Below are positions 9,281 to 19,295 of a stretch of DNA of 64,000 bases, piece after piece (position 1 is the stretch's first letter; the number at the start of each line of letters is the position of its first letter). A program made the translations under genes and the position numbers. The notes beneath the pieces are model-generated. The model was not told the origin of the DNA, made no database searches, and saw nothing but the letters and a program-made list of their open reading frames with translations. The stretch comes from Paenibacillus brasilensis (lineage in GTDB: Bacteria; Bacillota; Bacilli; Paenibacillales; Paenibacillaceae): positions 1,766,001 through 1,830,000 of the forward strand of contig NZ_CP045298.1 in the NCBI RefSeq assembly GCF_009363115.1, written 5' to 3'.

Positions 9281-10474
9281 CTAAGCTTTTTTCGCCTTCG
9301 CCAAGCTCACTCTGGAAGGATGTGGCAAATCATCTTCCAGCTCCTGGCCGTGTACCTTAATACTCATAACCAGGCCAATACTAGTCATGTTAATGAGCAG
9401 AGACGTACCCCCATAGCTTATGAACGGAAGCGTAATCCCTGTAAGCGGCATAATGCCTAGAAATGCACCGATATTCTCAAAAATCTGATATAGCAGCATG
9501 GACACAACACCCACGATAAGATACGGTCCGGCACGATCGCGACATTCCAGCGAGATCAGGATCATCCGGTGAATCAGAATAAAATAAAGCAACAGCAGCA
9601 CCGACGAGCCCACAAAGCCGAATTCCTCCGCTACAACTACAAAAATAGAGTCTGCGTACGTATAAGGCACACGTCCGGACTGCACCGAGGTCCCCTGCAA
9701 AAAGCCTTTACCCATCATCCCGCCGGAGGCAATCGCCAGCTTGGCATTTTTGGTATGGTAAGATGCCTTCGCGGTCGCTTTTTCCGGTACGAGCCAAGGG
9801 TCCAGACGCTCTACCCAGTGACTGCGGCCAATCCCCTTCATAAAGGAATCAATCTCATCGTGAAACGAAATATAGGCCTTGATCCCGCCGCCAACGGCGA
9901 CTGCAAATATGGTGAATCCGATCAACGCATGGGATGCCTTCACATTACCAATCCACAGCATACCGATAACAATAACGATGTATCCAAGCGCATTACCCAG
10001 GTCATTTTGCGCCATCACCATGGCAAATGGAACAAAGCTCACCAGAGCGACTGGAAGTACATCCTGAATAAAATACAGCTTGCTCTTGCGCTTTTTGATC
10101 AGCATATATGTCAGAAAAATGATAAGAACCAGCTTGAATACCTCAGCAGGCTGAAGGTTCAAGCCCCCGATTTTCAGGAAACCCTGTGAGTTGTTAACCG
10201 TCCCGCCAAAAAAGCCGAGAGCGAGCAGGAATATTCCGCCCCCATATACATACAGTGCTTTTTTTATAAATATTCGAAAATCGACTACCGCTATACCCAA
10301 GATCGCCACAAAACCCAATATATAATATCCGATCATCTTCTGGTAGTCATTGCCGTGCTCCGCCAAGTTCGTAGGACCCCTGCCTGCGCTATACACCGTT
10401 ATGATACTAATCGCCATGAGTAAAACCAGAATAAAGATAACCGGACCGTCAATTTTTTTTAATTTCTGAAGCAT
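9281..10474 (-). CDS. rodA: FtsW/RodA/SpoVE family glycan polymerase, RodA-like
   Basis: 397 aa polytopic protein of the SEDS family, which polymerises peptidoglycan glycan strands from lipid II with a class B penicillin-binding protein. Family signatures are FKLVLIIFLTYML, AQNDLGNALGY (the catalytic Asp region) and the C-terminal GITLPFISYGGTSLL. The early motif TVYSAGRGP and the lack of an FtsW-type tail suit an elongation-type enzyme. GGGGGAAATC precedes the ATG. It lies between prmC and spoIIR, so a sporulation or redundant role is possible; the exact subtype is not certain. Confidence 0.87.
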   Translation of the reverse strand: MLQKLKKIDGPVIFILVLLMAISIITVYSAGRGPTNLAEHGNDYQKMIGYYILGFVAILGIAVVDFRIFIKKALYVYGGGIFLLALGFFGGTVNNSQGFLKIGGLNLQPAEVFKLVLIIFLTYMLIKKRKSKLYFIQDVLPVALVSFVPFAMVMAQNDLGNALGYIVIVIGMLWIGNVKASHALIGFTIFAVAVGGGIKAYISFHDEIDSFMKGIGRSHWVERLDPWLVPEKATAKASYHTKNAKLAIASGGMMGKGFLQGTSVQSGRVPYTYADSIFVVVAEEFGFVGSSVLLLLYFILIHRMILISLECRDRAGPYLIVGVVSMLLYQIFENIGAFLGIMPLTGITLPFISYGGTSLLINMTSIGLVMSIKVHGQELEDDLPHPSRVSLAKAKKA

Positions 10475-10549
10475 GATTTCCCCCTGAGCCGTTTCTCGGT
10501 CATACTCCTCTTATTCTAAAGGAAAGACTCGCAAAAAGAAAATGCAGCA

Positions 10550-11401
10550 CTACTCCGAGACACCTAGGACATGTCGTTCAATCCCTGCAAGGTCCGGAAC
10601 AATCAAGATTGTCTTCCAATGACCAGCCTGCTCCAGCAACGCGGCCACGTCTCTGGCCTGTCCCATGCCCAGCTCGAAGCCGATCAGCCGGGGCGGAGCC
10701 TGAAGGAGCCCTAGCTGCTCCAGCATCGCCCGATACGGGCCAAGCCCGTCAGGGCCGCCATCCAGCGCCATACGCGGCTCATGGTCGCGCACCTCCGGCT
10801 GCAAGCCAGCGATGTCGGCAGCCGGAATATACGGCGGATTGGACACGAGGATGTCCACCGCCGCACCCGCGAACGGCGTCAGCAGATCGCCCTCGCGGAA
10901 TTCCACGGCTGCGCCGTTGGCCGCTGCGTTACGGGCGGCCATTTCCAGCGCAGCAGCGGAAATATCCCCCGCCGCCACGCGCCAGCGTGGTCGCTCAGCC
11001 GCCAGCGTCACGGCAATCGCACCGCTGCCCGCGCCGATATCGAGCGCCTGCGGAGCGCCGTTCGGCCACAAATGATCGCCGTGCTGAAGTATGGCCTCGA
11101 CGAGCAATTCGGTCTCGGGGCGCGGGATTAGCACCGCCGGTGAAACCGCAAACGGGCGGCCATAAAATTCCTGCCGTCCGATAATATACTGCGCCGGTTC
11201 GCCCGCTGCTTTGCGGCTTATGAGCGCTTCCCACGCCTCCTTGGATGAGGCAGGGAACGGATCAGCCAGCGCAGCGTAGAAGGCCGTGCCTTCCAGCCCA
11301 AGCACGTGCTCCAGCAACAGGCGGGCATTATGCTGCGGCTCCAGCACGCCACAGCTTCCTAAAAAAGAAGAAGCCTCAACTAAGGCTTCTCTGATACTCA
11401 T
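10550..11401 (-). CDS. prmC: Release factor glutamine methyltransferase
   Basis: 283 aa from ATG 11401, which follows GGAGCGCAAC and gives the typical start MSIREALVEASSFL; a GTG 16 codons upstream overlaps the region just after prfA and is less likely. The SAM-binding motif is ALDIGAGSGAIAVTLA and the catalytic NPPY is in VSNPPYIP. It methylates the glutamine of the GGQ motif in release factors. It follows prfA by 51 bp, the standard prfA-prmC pair. The middle of the gene is markedly GC-rich. Confidence 0.95.
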   Translation of the reverse strand: MSIREALVEASSFLGSCGVLEPQHNARLLLEHVLGLEGTAFYAALADPFPASSKEAWEALISRKAAGEPAQYIIGRQEFYGRPFAVSPAVLIPRPETELLVEAILQHGDHLWPNGAPQALDIGAGSGAIAVTLAAERPRWRVAAGDISAAALEMAARNAAANGAAVEFREGDLLTPFAGAAVDILVSNPPYIPAADIAGLQPEVRDHEPRMALDGGPDGLGPYRAMLEQLGLLQAPPRLIGFELGMGQARDVAALLEQAGHWKTILIVPDLAGIERHVLGVSE

Positions 11402-11452
11402 GTTGCGCTCCGGCGACATTCGATATGCAAGATCACGTTCGTGTCCCACAGC

Positions 11453-12520
11453 TTAAACCCCTTGTTCCATCAAATCAGCCTGCTCCGCAATCGTGAGTGC
11501 TGATACGATTTCTTCAATCTCCCCGTTCATCACCTGATCCAGCTTGTGCACGGTCAAGCCAATACGGTGATCTGTTACACGGCTTTGCGGGAAGTTGTAG
11601 GTACGGATGCGCTCACTGCGATCCCCAGTACCTACTTTGCTCTTACGCTCGCCTGCATATTTGGCTTCCTCTTCCTGACGCATCATATCCGAAATGCGTG
11701 CACGCAAAACTTGCAGCGCCTTCTCCTTGTTGGAGTTCTGGGATTTGCCGTCCTGACAGGTTGCCATAATGCCTGTTGGCATATGCGTTACACGCACTGC
11801 GGATTTCGTCGTATTGACAGACTGACCGCCTGCACCGCTGGAACAGAATGTATCCACGCGGATATCCTTGTCTAGGATTTCGATATCGACTTCTTCGGCC
11901 TCAGGCATCACGGATACCGTAGAAGTAGACGTATGAATACGTCCACCAGATTCGGTCGTCGGAATCCGCTGTACGCGGTGTGCGCCGCTTTCGAATTTCA
12001 TTTTGCTGTACGCGCCACGTCCGTTAATCATGAAAATAACCTCTTTAAAGCCCCCAAGGTCATTCATGTTCGCATCCATCAGCTCTACACGCCAGCCTTG
12101 GGTATCTGCATAACGAGTGTACATACGGTACAAATCCGCTGCAAACAGTGCGGCTTCGTCACCGCCCGCTGCACCACGAATTTCGATAATAACGTTCTTA
12201 TCATCGTTCGGGTCCTTCGGCAGCAGCAAAATACGAATTTTTTCGTCCAGCTCCCGCTTACGGGCACTCAGCTCTTCAATCTCCATTTTGACCATTTCAC
12301 GCATCTCGTCGTCCAGCTTTTCGCCCTGCATGGTTTTAGCTGCGTCCAGCTCTTCAACGACAGTTTTATATTCAGTATATGCTTCATAAGCAGGCTGTAA
12401 ATCAGACTGTTCTTTGGAATAATCTCTAAGTTTTTTGCTATCGTTCGCCACATCCGGATCGCAGAGCAGTTCGCTCAGTTTATCGTAGCGGTCCGCCAAT
12501 GATTGCAATCGGTCCAACAA
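11453..12520 (-). CDS. prfA: Peptide chain release factor 1
   Basis: 355 aa from TTG 12520, which gives the standard [12 protein letters not shown] start and has GAGGTG six bases upstream; a GTG three codons earlier overlaps that binding site. The catalytic GGQ is in [10 protein letters not shown], and the region around [14 protein letters not shown] aligns with the codon-recognition domain. It terminates translation at UAA and UAG. First gene of the prfA-prmC operon; about 140 bp upstream are AT-rich and hold the ychF terminator. Confidence 0.96.
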   Translation of the reverse strand: MLDRLQSLADRYDKLSELLCDPDVANDSKKLRDYSKEQSDLQPAYEAYTEYKTVVEELDAAKTMQGEKLDDEMREMVKMEIEELSARKRELDEKIRILLLPKDPNDDKNVIIEIRGAAGGDEAALFAADLYRMYTRYADTQGWRVELMDANMNDLGGFKEVIFMINGRGAYSKMKFESGAHRVQRIPTTESGGRIHTSTSTVSVMPEAEEVDIEILDKDIRVDTFCSSGAGGQSVNTTKSAVRVTHMPTGIMATCQDGKSQNSNKEKALQVLRARISDMMRQEEEAKYAGERKSKVGTGDRSERIRTYNFPQSRVTDHRIGLTVHKLDQVMNGEIEEIVSALTIAEQADLMEQGV

Positions 12521-12662
12521 GCGATTCACCTCTTCAGTTAAATTAATATGAAACCAGCTTCAAATTCACTGGCTACAGCTCTTTATTATAACAACTAATT
12601 GATTAATTAGCTACAAAAAATACTTGCTAATTTAGGATTTTGCAAAATTCCGCATATCAAAT

Positions 12663-12694
12663 AAAAAGCCGCCGCCCTGAACAGGCAGCGACTA
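12663..12694 (-). terminator. Probable terminator after ychF
   Basis: On the minus strand GTCGCTGCC pairs with GGGCGGCGGC (some G-U pairs) around TGTTCA, followed by TTTTTATTT. Confidence 0.65.
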
Positions 12695-12778
12695 CGTAAT
12701 TAGAACATGCAGAAAACACATATACGTTAACCCAATATGTTTATCTATCAACATGGGTGCTATACACTGAAATACATG

Positions 12779-13879
12779 CTAAACGTTAAAACGGAAATGC
12801 ATAACGTCTCCGTCTTGCACCACATATTCCTTGCCTTCCAAACGAAGCTGACCACGTTCCTTGGCCCCGTTCATAGAGCCGGCAGCGACCAAATCATCGT
12901 AGGATACAACCTCGGCACGAATAAATCCGCGTTCAAAATCCGAGTGGATTACGCCCGCAGCGCCAGGTGCTTTTGTTCCTTTGTGAATCGTCCATGCGCG
13001 TACTTCCTGCACACCTGCTGTGAAATACGTATACAGTCCCAACAAGCGGTAAGCTGCTTTGATTAGACGGTTCAGACCGGATTCAGTCAGTCCCAGCTCC
13101 TCAAGGAACATCGCCTTATCTTCGCCTTCCAGCTCGGCAATTTCAGACTCTACTTTGGCGCTGATCGGTACCACTTCTGCATTTTCTGCAACAGCAAATT
13201 CACGTACCTTTTGCACATATGGATTGCTCTCGGCTTCCGTTACACCATCTTCACTGACATTAGCCGCGTACAGTACAGGCTTCATCGTGAGCAAATGAAG
13301 ATCGCGTACAATCAGCTTTTCGTCTTCTGACAATTCTACGCTACGCGCAGGTTTGTCAGCATACAGCGATTCCTTGATCCGTTCCAGCACTTCAACCTCT
13401 TGGACGTATTGCTTGTTGCCGCCCTTCATGTTTTTGCGCGAACGCTCAATGCGCTTGTCTACGCTTTCGATATCCGCCAGAATCAGTTCCAGATTAATGG
13501 TCTGAATATCGCTGATCGGATCAATTTTGCCGTCCACATGGGTAATGTTCTCATCTTCAAAGCAACGCACCACATGTACAATTGCATCCACTTCACGAAT
13601 ATGAGCCAGAAACTTGTTTCCCAGGCCCTCGCCCTTGCTGGCGCCACGTACAAGCCCTGCAATATCAACAAATTCAAAAGCCGTTGGCACCGTTTTGTTC
13701 GGTACTACCAGCTCAGTCAGCTTATCCAGCCGCTCGTCCGGTACTTCAACGACCCCCACGTTAGGGTCAATTGTACAAAATGGATAGTTTGCGGATTCCG
13801 CCCCCGCCTGCGTTATTGCGTTAAACAGTGTTGATTTGCCCACGTTCGGCAGACCCACGATCCCCGCTTTTAAAGCCAT
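12779..13879 (-). CDS. ychF: Obg-like ATPase YchF
   Basis: 366 aa P-loop protein of the YchF/OLA1 family. The P-loop is GLPNVGKST and switch II is [20 protein letters not shown]; the position that is NKxD in GTPases reads NVSE (in YAANVSEDG), which explains the ATP preference of the family. A TGS domain follows at the C-terminus ([13 protein letters not shown] to the end). Proposed roles are at the ribosome and in stress responses. GGGAGTTGTTCTGATT precedes the ATG. Confidence 0.96.
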   Translation of the reverse strand: MALKAGIVGLPNVGKSTLFNAITQAGAESANYPFCTIDPNVGVVEVPDERLDKLTELVVPNKTVPTAFEFVDIAGLVRGASKGEGLGNKFLAHIREVDAIVHVVRCFEDENITHVDGKIDPISDIQTINLELILADIESVDKRIERSRKNMKGGNKQYVQEVEVLERIKESLYADKPARSVELSEDEKLIVRDLHLLTMKPVLYAANVSEDGVTEAESNPYVQKVREFAVAENAEVVPISAKVESEIAELEGEDKAMFLEELGLTESGLNRLIKAAYRLLGLYTYFTAGVQEVRAWTIHKGTKAPGAAGVIHSDFERGFIRAEVVSYDDLVAAGSMNGAKERGQLRLEGKEYVVQDGDVMHFRFNV

Positions 13880-14011
13880 AATCAGAACAACTCCCGTTTA
13901 TATAAAATATGCGTTATACCATCTGTTAGTTTACCAACCCACATTATATAGGAGAACCTATACATGCGGCAAGCATATGGCTGTGGATTTAGGATTTTGC
14001 TGAATCCCTGC

Positions 14012-14503
14012 TTAGATTTCTTTGCTCATCTGGATATCCGTAACCCGATAGCCCGACTTGCGGTATACATGCAAAGCTCGCTCATTATGCCCGAATACGT
14101 GCAGACCGATGCGAACCGCGCCCAGCTTGCGAGCTTCCTGTTCCAATGCCTCCATCGTCAACGTACCCAGACCCTGTCCCTGATATGAATCGTAAACGAG
14201 AACATCCAGCAGAAAAGCTTCTTTACCTTGCGTTCCATCTGTAATATTGAACCAAATATATCCCGCTTCCTCTGGGCTCTGACCAGCAATTCCTGAATAT
14301 TCAATCATGTACAGGTGAGCATGGGGTGTATCCAGCCTTTGCGGCAAATATTTGGCGAAGCTTTCCTTTGCCCGCTCCGGTGCTTCTTCTACCGTCCACG
14401 TACCTGCCTGGATTTTCTCCTCCGCGTAGTCCGCGAGCGAGCGCTGCTCAAAGCGTTCATACTGCTCTGCGTTCATCGGAACCAATGTGATGAATCCACT
14501 CAT
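14012..14503 (-). CDS. GNAT family N-acetyltransferase
   Basis: 163 aa acetyltransferase of the GNAT fold. The acetyl-CoA motif A is VYDSYQGQGLGTLTMEALE, followed by the usual beta strand and helix LGAVRIGLHVFGHNERALHVYRK. Its ATG overlaps the fni stop by four bases (ATGA), so it is translated with the isoprenoid enzyme. The substrate cannot be predicted. Confidence 0.9.
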   Translation of the reverse strand: MSGFITLVPMNAEQYERFEQRSLADYAEEKIQAGTWTVEEAPERAKESFAKYLPQRLDTPHAHLYMIEYSGIAGQSPEEAGYIWFNITDGTQGKEAFLLDVLVYDSYQGQGLGTLTMEALEQEARKLGAVRIGLHVFGHNERALHVYRKSGYRVTDIQMSKEI

Positions 14504-15600
14504 CCGTTCGCCTTCTTTCTTAGTCGAGTCGTGTATTTAAGACCATCAATCCTATCTACTCCGATGCCAAACATGACTGTACGCAATTCCAGCTCCACTT
14601 GCTCCAATCGGGCTTCAAGGGCTTCGCTGGAGGCGACCGCCGAGCCAAGCAAGGAGCGCCCGAAGCCTGCCATATCAGCCCCTAAAGCAAGTGCCTTTGC
14701 AGCATCGACACCGTCTCTCAATCCACCGCTGCCGATCAGAGCACCATTGGGCTGTGCAGCTCTGACTTCTACGATACAATCTGCGGTGGAATTGCCCCAA
14801 TCCGCAAACGCTTCCGCCGCCGCGCGGCGTACAGGATCGGGATTACGGAATTTTTCCACCTGGCTCCAGCTTGTCCCGCCTGCGCCAGCGACATCAATAA
14901 AAGCTGCCCCCGCATCATACAGTCTCGAAGCCGTCTCGCCATCAATGCCCCAGCCTACTTCCTTGACTCCTACAGGCACTGAAAGCTGACGGCACAGCTC
15001 CTCAATACGCCCAAGCAGGCCGCTAAAATCCAAATTCCCTTCGGGTTGGAAAATCTCCTGCAATCCGTTCAAATGCAGCACCAACATGTCAGCTCCGGCA
15101 ATTTCCACGGCACGCCGACAATCGTCCACACCAAATCCGTAGTTCAGCTGCACTGCCCCCAGATTGGCCAAAATCGGTATGCTGGGTGCCAGACGGCGAA
15201 CCGCAAAGGTTGAAGCCAGTTCCTCCCTTTCCACCGCAGCCCGTACCGAGCCGACTCCCAATGCCCAACCACGCTTCTCAGCTGTCTCTGCCAATCGCTC
15301 ATTGATCGCTCCCGTCTCGGCGCTGCCGCCTGTCATGGAGCTTATGAGCAGCGGTGTGCGCACCGTGCGCCCCAGAAAGGCAGCATCCAGACGCACCTCG
15401 TCAAAATGCAGATCAGGCAATGCGCTGTGTTTAAAGGCATACCGCTCCAGCCCACTGGTGATGCCTTGCCCCGCCACATCTTCTTGCAGACAAAGGCGGA
15501 CGTGCTCAATCTTCCGTTCACCTGTCCGCGCAGCAGGCAACAAAGAGCCCGTTCTGCCGGAACCGTCAGGTGATTCTTTTTTATGTTCTGCATTGCTCAT
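14500..15600 (-). CDS. fni: Type 2 isopentenyl-diphosphate delta-isomerase
   Basis: 366 aa FMN- and NADPH-dependent isomerase that interconverts IPP and DMAPP. The TIM barrel shows the family segments ISSMTGGSAETGAIN, VLHLNGLQEIFQPEGN and VDVAGAGGTSW-like FIDVAGAGGTSW, then ALIGSGGLRDGVDAAKALALGAD for phosphate binding. GAGGTGAAACATAG precedes the ATG. It is cotranscribed with the overlapping GNAT gene. Confidence 0.95.
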   Translation of the reverse strand: MSNAEHKKESPDGSGRTGSLLPAARTGERKIEHVRLCLQEDVAGQGITSGLERYAFKHSALPDLHFDEVRLDAAFLGRTVRTPLLISSMTGGSAETGAINERLAETAEKRGWALGVGSVRAAVEREELASTFAVRRLAPSIPILANLGAVQLNYGFGVDDCRRAVEIAGADMLVLHLNGLQEIFQPEGNLDFSGLLGRIEELCRQLSVPVGVKEVGWGIDGETASRLYDAGAAFIDVAGAGGTSWSQVEKFRNPDPVRRAAAEAFADWGNSTADCIVEVRAAQPNGALIGSGGLRDGVDAAKALALGADMAGFGRSLLGSAVASSEALEARLEQVELELRTVMFGIGVDRIDGLKYTTRLRKKANG

Positions 15601-15849
15601 CTATGTTTCACCTCATCCAAGTCGCTCTGTTTAGTTTGTTTCGAGTTCGAGAAGCACAAATAAGACCGTTCCCGAACACGGTTACCGATCTGTTTATCGT
15701 CTCCTGTATCAATGTCTTTAAAAGCGGCAATTTAAGATACCTTCATTGTATCATGGATGGAAAAATATATACATCGCACATCGTAAAAACCGCCCCCTTT
15801 GAAGAAGAGGCTGCTTTTATTATCTTAATCTATTTGCGTCCACCTCAAT

Positions 15850-16341
15850 TCATCCCTCCAGCGAGTCAGGTGCAGACGCAATGTTTTCTTGTTGTTCCTT
15901 TGTATGCCCTTGGCCAAGCTTAAACACCAAAATACCACCGATAATAACCAGCACCCCGATCAGCTTGTTAAAGGTGAACGGAATCTTTTCCAGTCCCAGC
16001 CAGCCTAACGAATCCCACAACAGAGCGGTACCTAATTGTGCAATTAATACAACCGAAATCGCATAGGTTGGAGCAAGCCGCTTCATGCCTTGTACCAGAC
16101 AGAACACAACGCCGACACCAATCATTCCACTGAACCAGTACCACAACTGCATATGCTGCAAAGTAAATGTATTTTTTCCTTCAAAGATAAGACTTCCGAG
16201 CAAAGAGGCCAGAAAGCCTGTTCCCAGCACCAAGGTGGTTGTAGCCCATGAACCCGTTCGTTCATTCACTTTATTATTAAATATTGTTTGCAGACTGACC
16301 AAAGCACCCGCAATTACCGCCAGTATAATCCCTAATACCAT
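15850..16341 (-). CDS. YdcZ-type (DUF606) small membrane transporter
   Basis: 163 aa, five hydrophobic segments, DMT superfamily of the YdcZ/DUF606 type; its N-terminus (AVIAGALVSLQTIFNNKVNE) is the usual one. GGGGAGAGCTGAAATT precedes the ATG. It lies 32 bp beyond a Crp/Fnr-family regulator, and a second YdcZ gene is on the regulator's other side, so the two half-size proteins may work as a pair. Substrate unknown. Confidence 0.85.
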   Translation of the reverse strand: MVLGIILAVIAGALVSLQTIFNNKVNERTGSWATTTLVLGTGFLASLLGSLIFEGKNTFTLQHMQLWYWFSGMIGVGVVFCLVQGMKRLAPTYAISVVLIAQLGTALLWDSLGWLGLEKIPFTFNKLIGVLVIIGGILVFKLGQGHTKEQQENIASAPDSLEG

Positions 16342-16373
16342 AATTTCAGCTCTCCCCTAGTAATCCTTCGATT

Positions 16374-17078
16374 TTATAATGATTCGTAAATATTATGTCC
16401 TGCCAGTTCACTTAAATCTTGTTTGTCCCGAATGACAATGTAGCCTTTTGTCCGCTCAACCCATCCATCCTCAATCATCTTGCGTATGACGCGATTAAGA
16501 TGCCTATAGCTGGTTCCAATCAGATTCGCTACATCTACCAGACTGGATACCCGTAATTCTTCATGAAAGACTGAATCGGATTCGTCAAAAGAAACGGATA
16601 GCAGGTAGCTCGCCAGTCTGACCTCCACAGGATACATGAGATTAAAGTTGGAAAAGTCGGAGTCCAGGCAAAACTTTCGTGTGACCACATCCAGTAAAAA
16701 TTGCAGTAAAGGAGCATAGTCTCTTCCGTATTTATGCATCCATTGATGGTGGATACCAATCACATAGATGGGAGACACCGCCTCTACCGTGTTGATGACT
16801 TGACTACTGCGAATATATTCAACATCTCCAATAACCTCGATCGGTTTTTTGAAGCAGAGAATCAGTGTCTTGCCTTCTGTAGAGCTGGTATAAATCTTGA
16901 CCTTACCCTGCACCAATATGTACAGATACTCAATAGTATCCCCCTGCATACAGAGCTTTTCCCCTTGTTCCAAACGATGCAACGATAAATGAGGACGCAG
17001 TGGCTCATAGAGTATGGATTCCAATTGATGGAGTTGCAAAAAATGATGCAGTTGCTCTTGGTCCTGAATTTCTCTCAT
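16374..17078 (-). CDS. Crp/Fnr-family transcriptional regulator
   Basis: 234 aa with an N-terminal cyclic-nucleotide-binding fold (about residues 25-130; LEQGEKLCMQGDTIEYLYILV) and a C-terminal winged HTH (LVDVANLIGTSYRHLNRVIR). It has neither an FNR-type N-terminal cysteine cluster nor the C-terminal cysteines of Bacillus Fnr. ATG 17078 is preferred because AAGGTGAG lies 6 bp upstream; a TTG six codons earlier sits on that site. It lies between two YdcZ-type genes on the same strand, and a 22-bp palindrome stands before the first, so autoregulation of the trio is likely. Confidence 0.88.
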   Translation of the reverse strand: MREIQDQEQLHHFLQLHQLESILYEPLRPHLSLHRLEQGEKLCMQGDTIEYLYILVQGKVKIYTSSTEGKTLILCFKKPIEVIGDVEYIRSSQVINTVEAVSPIYVIGIHHQWMHKYGRDYAPLLQFLLDVVTRKFCLDSDFSNFNLMYPVEVRLASYLLSVSFDESDSVFHEELRVSSLVDVANLIGTSYRHLNRVIRKMIEDGWVERTKGYIVIRDKQDLSELAGHNIYESL

Positions 17079-17136
17079 TGCTAAGCTCACCTTCAATTTC
17101 TACGTTCTGGACTTATTCAACGAATGAAGTAAATAG

Positions 17137-17562
17137 TTAGAGCTTCAAAATAATCACACCCGCAATCATCATCCCAATGCCTATAAATTGGGGCAGCTTC
17201 ATCTTTTGCTTCATTAGACCGAACCATCCCCTGATATCTACCAGGAAGGTTAAACACAACTGGGAAATCAACAAAGCCGAAATCGTGAACGTTACCCCGA
17301 TATGTTGAATAGCCGTAACTTCACTGAATATAATAATAGCTGCAAACGCACCGCCCCAAAGATACATCGGCTTTACCTGTCTCATTTCAGCCACACGGCC
17401 GTCCCGTGTGACCATCCAGACCAAGGCTGCCAAAATAAAGCCTGTTAATTGAGTAACCGTAGCTGCCTGCCATGTACCGATATCATGACTAATTCGTGTA
17501 TTCGCTACCCCTTGCAGCGTAATGCACGCGCCTCCTAGAAAAGCAAACAAAATTCCTTTCAT
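17137..17562 (-). CDS. YdcZ-type (DUF606) small membrane transporter
   Basis: 141 aa with five hydrophobic segments, a paralogue of the gene at 15.9 kb (both start with the G-x-x-x-x-LQ-x-x-x-N segment and end on a hydrophobic helix followed by LKL or FKL). The ATG at 17562 follows GGGGAG. First gene of the YdcZ-Crp/Fnr-YdcZ cluster; 62 bp upstream begins a perfect 22-bp palindrome. Substrate unknown. Confidence 0.85.
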   Translation of the reverse strand: MKGILFAFLGGACITLQGVANTRISHDIGTWQAATVTQLTGFILAALVWMVTRDGRVAEMRQVKPMYLWGGAFAAIIIFSEVTAIQHIGVTFTISALLISQLCLTFLVDIRGWFGLMKQKMKLPQFIGIGMMIAGVIILKL

Positions 17563-17605
17563 CAATCGTTATTCTCCCCGTGTAAATGACGTTTTTATAT
17601 ATTAA

Positions 17606-17646
17606 ATTATAGGGCAGACTTCCTATAAAGGACATATGTCCTTTAT
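17606..17646 (-). promoter_or_regulatory. Promoter with 22-bp palindromic operator
   Basis: A perfect palindrome at 17625-17646, ATAAAGGACAT followed by its exact complement, lies upstream of the YdcZ-regulator-YdcZ cluster. On the minus strand TATAAT (17611-17606) follows, so the palindrome's centre is 27 bp from the -10 centre and overlaps the -35 region. It is the best candidate binding site for the Crp/Fnr-family protein encoded next door. Confidence 0.65.
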
Positions 17647-17790
17647 CATTTCATTTCAATTCGTTCCCGCATCCGCTTCAATTCTGTGGACTTGCGTTAA
17701 TAACTAGACAGTGTTCAATCATAATCATAATTTGCATGTTCTGACACGATGGAATGGAATGCAAGATTTAATGGAGGAGTTGACCGCTGC

Positions 17791-19260
17791 ATGGATAAAC
17801 AGAAAACAAAATCCGACCAAAAAAGCCGTATTGTAAAAATCAGCATTCTGCTGCTTATCCTGTGGCTGATTGCCGTAATGATCTATCAGACCCACAAGCC
17901 GTTGCCCCCTCTCGTGTCTTATGAATCTCGGGAATATTCAACCAACGAGATAAACTTCTGGACGGATTTGACCTATCGTAGCAAGGACGGAAACACAACG
18001 CAGCATGAAGGGCAGATTTTGAACCGTATGTTCAAAATCATTGATAATGCCCAGCAATTTATTGTCATCGACCTGTTTCTGTTCAACGATTACAAACATA
18101 AAGGCCAGCGCTTCCCCGAAGTAAGCGCACGAATGGCCGATCTTTTGATTGCCAAAAAGAAGGCTCACCCGGATATGCCTATCTTTTTCATTACGGATGA
18201 AGTCAATACCAACTACAATTCATCTCCCAATCCTTTGCTGGAGAATATGAAACGAGCAGGAATTCAGGTTGTGTTGACCGATGTAGACCCGCTCCGGGAC
18301 TCCACGCCCGTTTATTCTGCGGTGTGGCGCACCTTTTTCCAATGGTTCGGACAGCAGGGCACAGGCTGGATTCCCAACCTGATGGCCAGTGACGGACCTG
18401 ACGTTACAGCACGCTCCTATCTCAAGCTGTTAAATGTCAAGGCCAATCACCGAAAATTGGTTGCCAGTGAACAGACAGCTCTCATTTCTACAGGCAACGT
18501 TCACGATGCCAGTGCATATCACTCCAACGTGGCACTGGAGGTGAAGGGTCCCATCATCGGGGACATTTTACAGACGGAGCAGGCGGTGCTGGACTTCTCG
18601 GGCGGCGGTAAGCTTCCTGCCTATAACCCACAGACGAAAGCCTCCACTTCATCAGGTCAAGACAGCTACCGGATCAAATATCTAACCGAAGGCAAAGTAT
18701 ACAGCTCGGTTTTGGATGGTATTGGGCAGACGAGGAAAGGGGACAGCATTCATATGGGGATGTTCTATTTGGCTGACCGCAAGGTGTTGAACAGCCTGCT
18801 GGACGCCTCCGCACGCGGTGTGAGCATTCAATTGCTGCTGGACCCCAATCAAAATGCGTTTGGCCAAGAAAAAAAAGGCATTCCCAATCGTCCGGTTGCC
18901 CAGGAGCTGTCCCAAAAGTCGAAAGGAACCATTCAAATTCGCTGGTATAATACGACCCACGAGCAATACCATACCAAAATGATTTACATTGCCAAAGCAC
19001 AAGGGGATCATATTATTTTAGCTGGCTCTACGAATTTGACTCCGCGCAATTTGGATGATCTGAATTTGGAAAATGAATTGTGGGTGGCCGCTCCGGCGGA
19101 CAGCAAGCTGACCCGGCAGGTTACGGCCTATTTTGATAAGCTATGGAATAATCAAGGGGCGGCATATAGTCTGGATCTGGCAGCTTACGAGGATCATTCA
19201 ACGTTTTGGAAGGATATCCTATACCGTCTGCAGGATATTTTGGGCTTTACCACATTTTAA
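17791..19260 (+). CDS. Phospholipase D superfamily protein
   Basis: 489 aa with an N-terminal membrane anchor (KISILLLILWLIAVMIYQT) and two HKD-type motifs: NHRKLVASE with downstream STGN near the middle, and YHTKMIYIA with downstream AGSTN near the end. The two half-sites form one active site for phosphodiester transfer. The architecture resembles membrane-bound PLD-like proteins rather than a cardiolipin synthase, which has two N-terminal helices. ATG 17791 follows GGAGGAG at 11 bp; an upstream in-frame ATG has no binding site. It converges with a true cardiolipin synthase gene. Physiological substrate unknown. Confidence 0.85.
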   Translation: MDKQKTKSDQKSRIVKISILLLILWLIAVMIYQTHKPLPPLVSYESREYSTNEINFWTDLTYRSKDGNTTQHEGQILNRMFKIIDNAQQFIVIDLFLFNDYKHKGQRFPEVSARMADLLIAKKKAHPDMPIFFITDEVNTNYNSSPNPLLENMKRAGIQVVLTDVDPLRDSTPVYSAVWRTFFQWFGQQGTGWIPNLMASDGPDVTARSYLKLLNVKANHRKLVASEQTALISTGNVHDASAYHSNVALEVKGPIIGDILQTEQAVLDFSGGGKLPAYNPQTKASTSSGQDSYRIKYLTEGKVYSSVLDGIGQTRKGDSIHMGMFYLADRKVLNSLLDASARGVSIQLLLDPNQNAFGQEKKGIPNRPVAQELSQKSKGTIQIRWYNTTHEQYHTKMIYIAKAQGDHIILAGSTNLTPRNLDDLNLENELWVAAPADSKLTRQVTAYFDKLWNNQGAAYSLDLAAYEDHSTFWKDILYRLQDILGFTTF

Positions 19261-19295
19261 AAATAGGGCCATCCTGTAACGGCTTGAGGCTCGCC

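Noticed and set aside
10609..11184. Pro/Arg-rich plus-strand frame over prmC
   Set aside because: A shadow in a GC-rich gene; no motif or binding site.
16374..17078. Crp/Fnr-family gene considered as Fnr controlling the nox/FNT sites
   Set aside because: It lacks the cysteines of Fnr, and its own likely site (a GGACATATGTCC palindrome) is unlike TGTGA-N6-TCAC.
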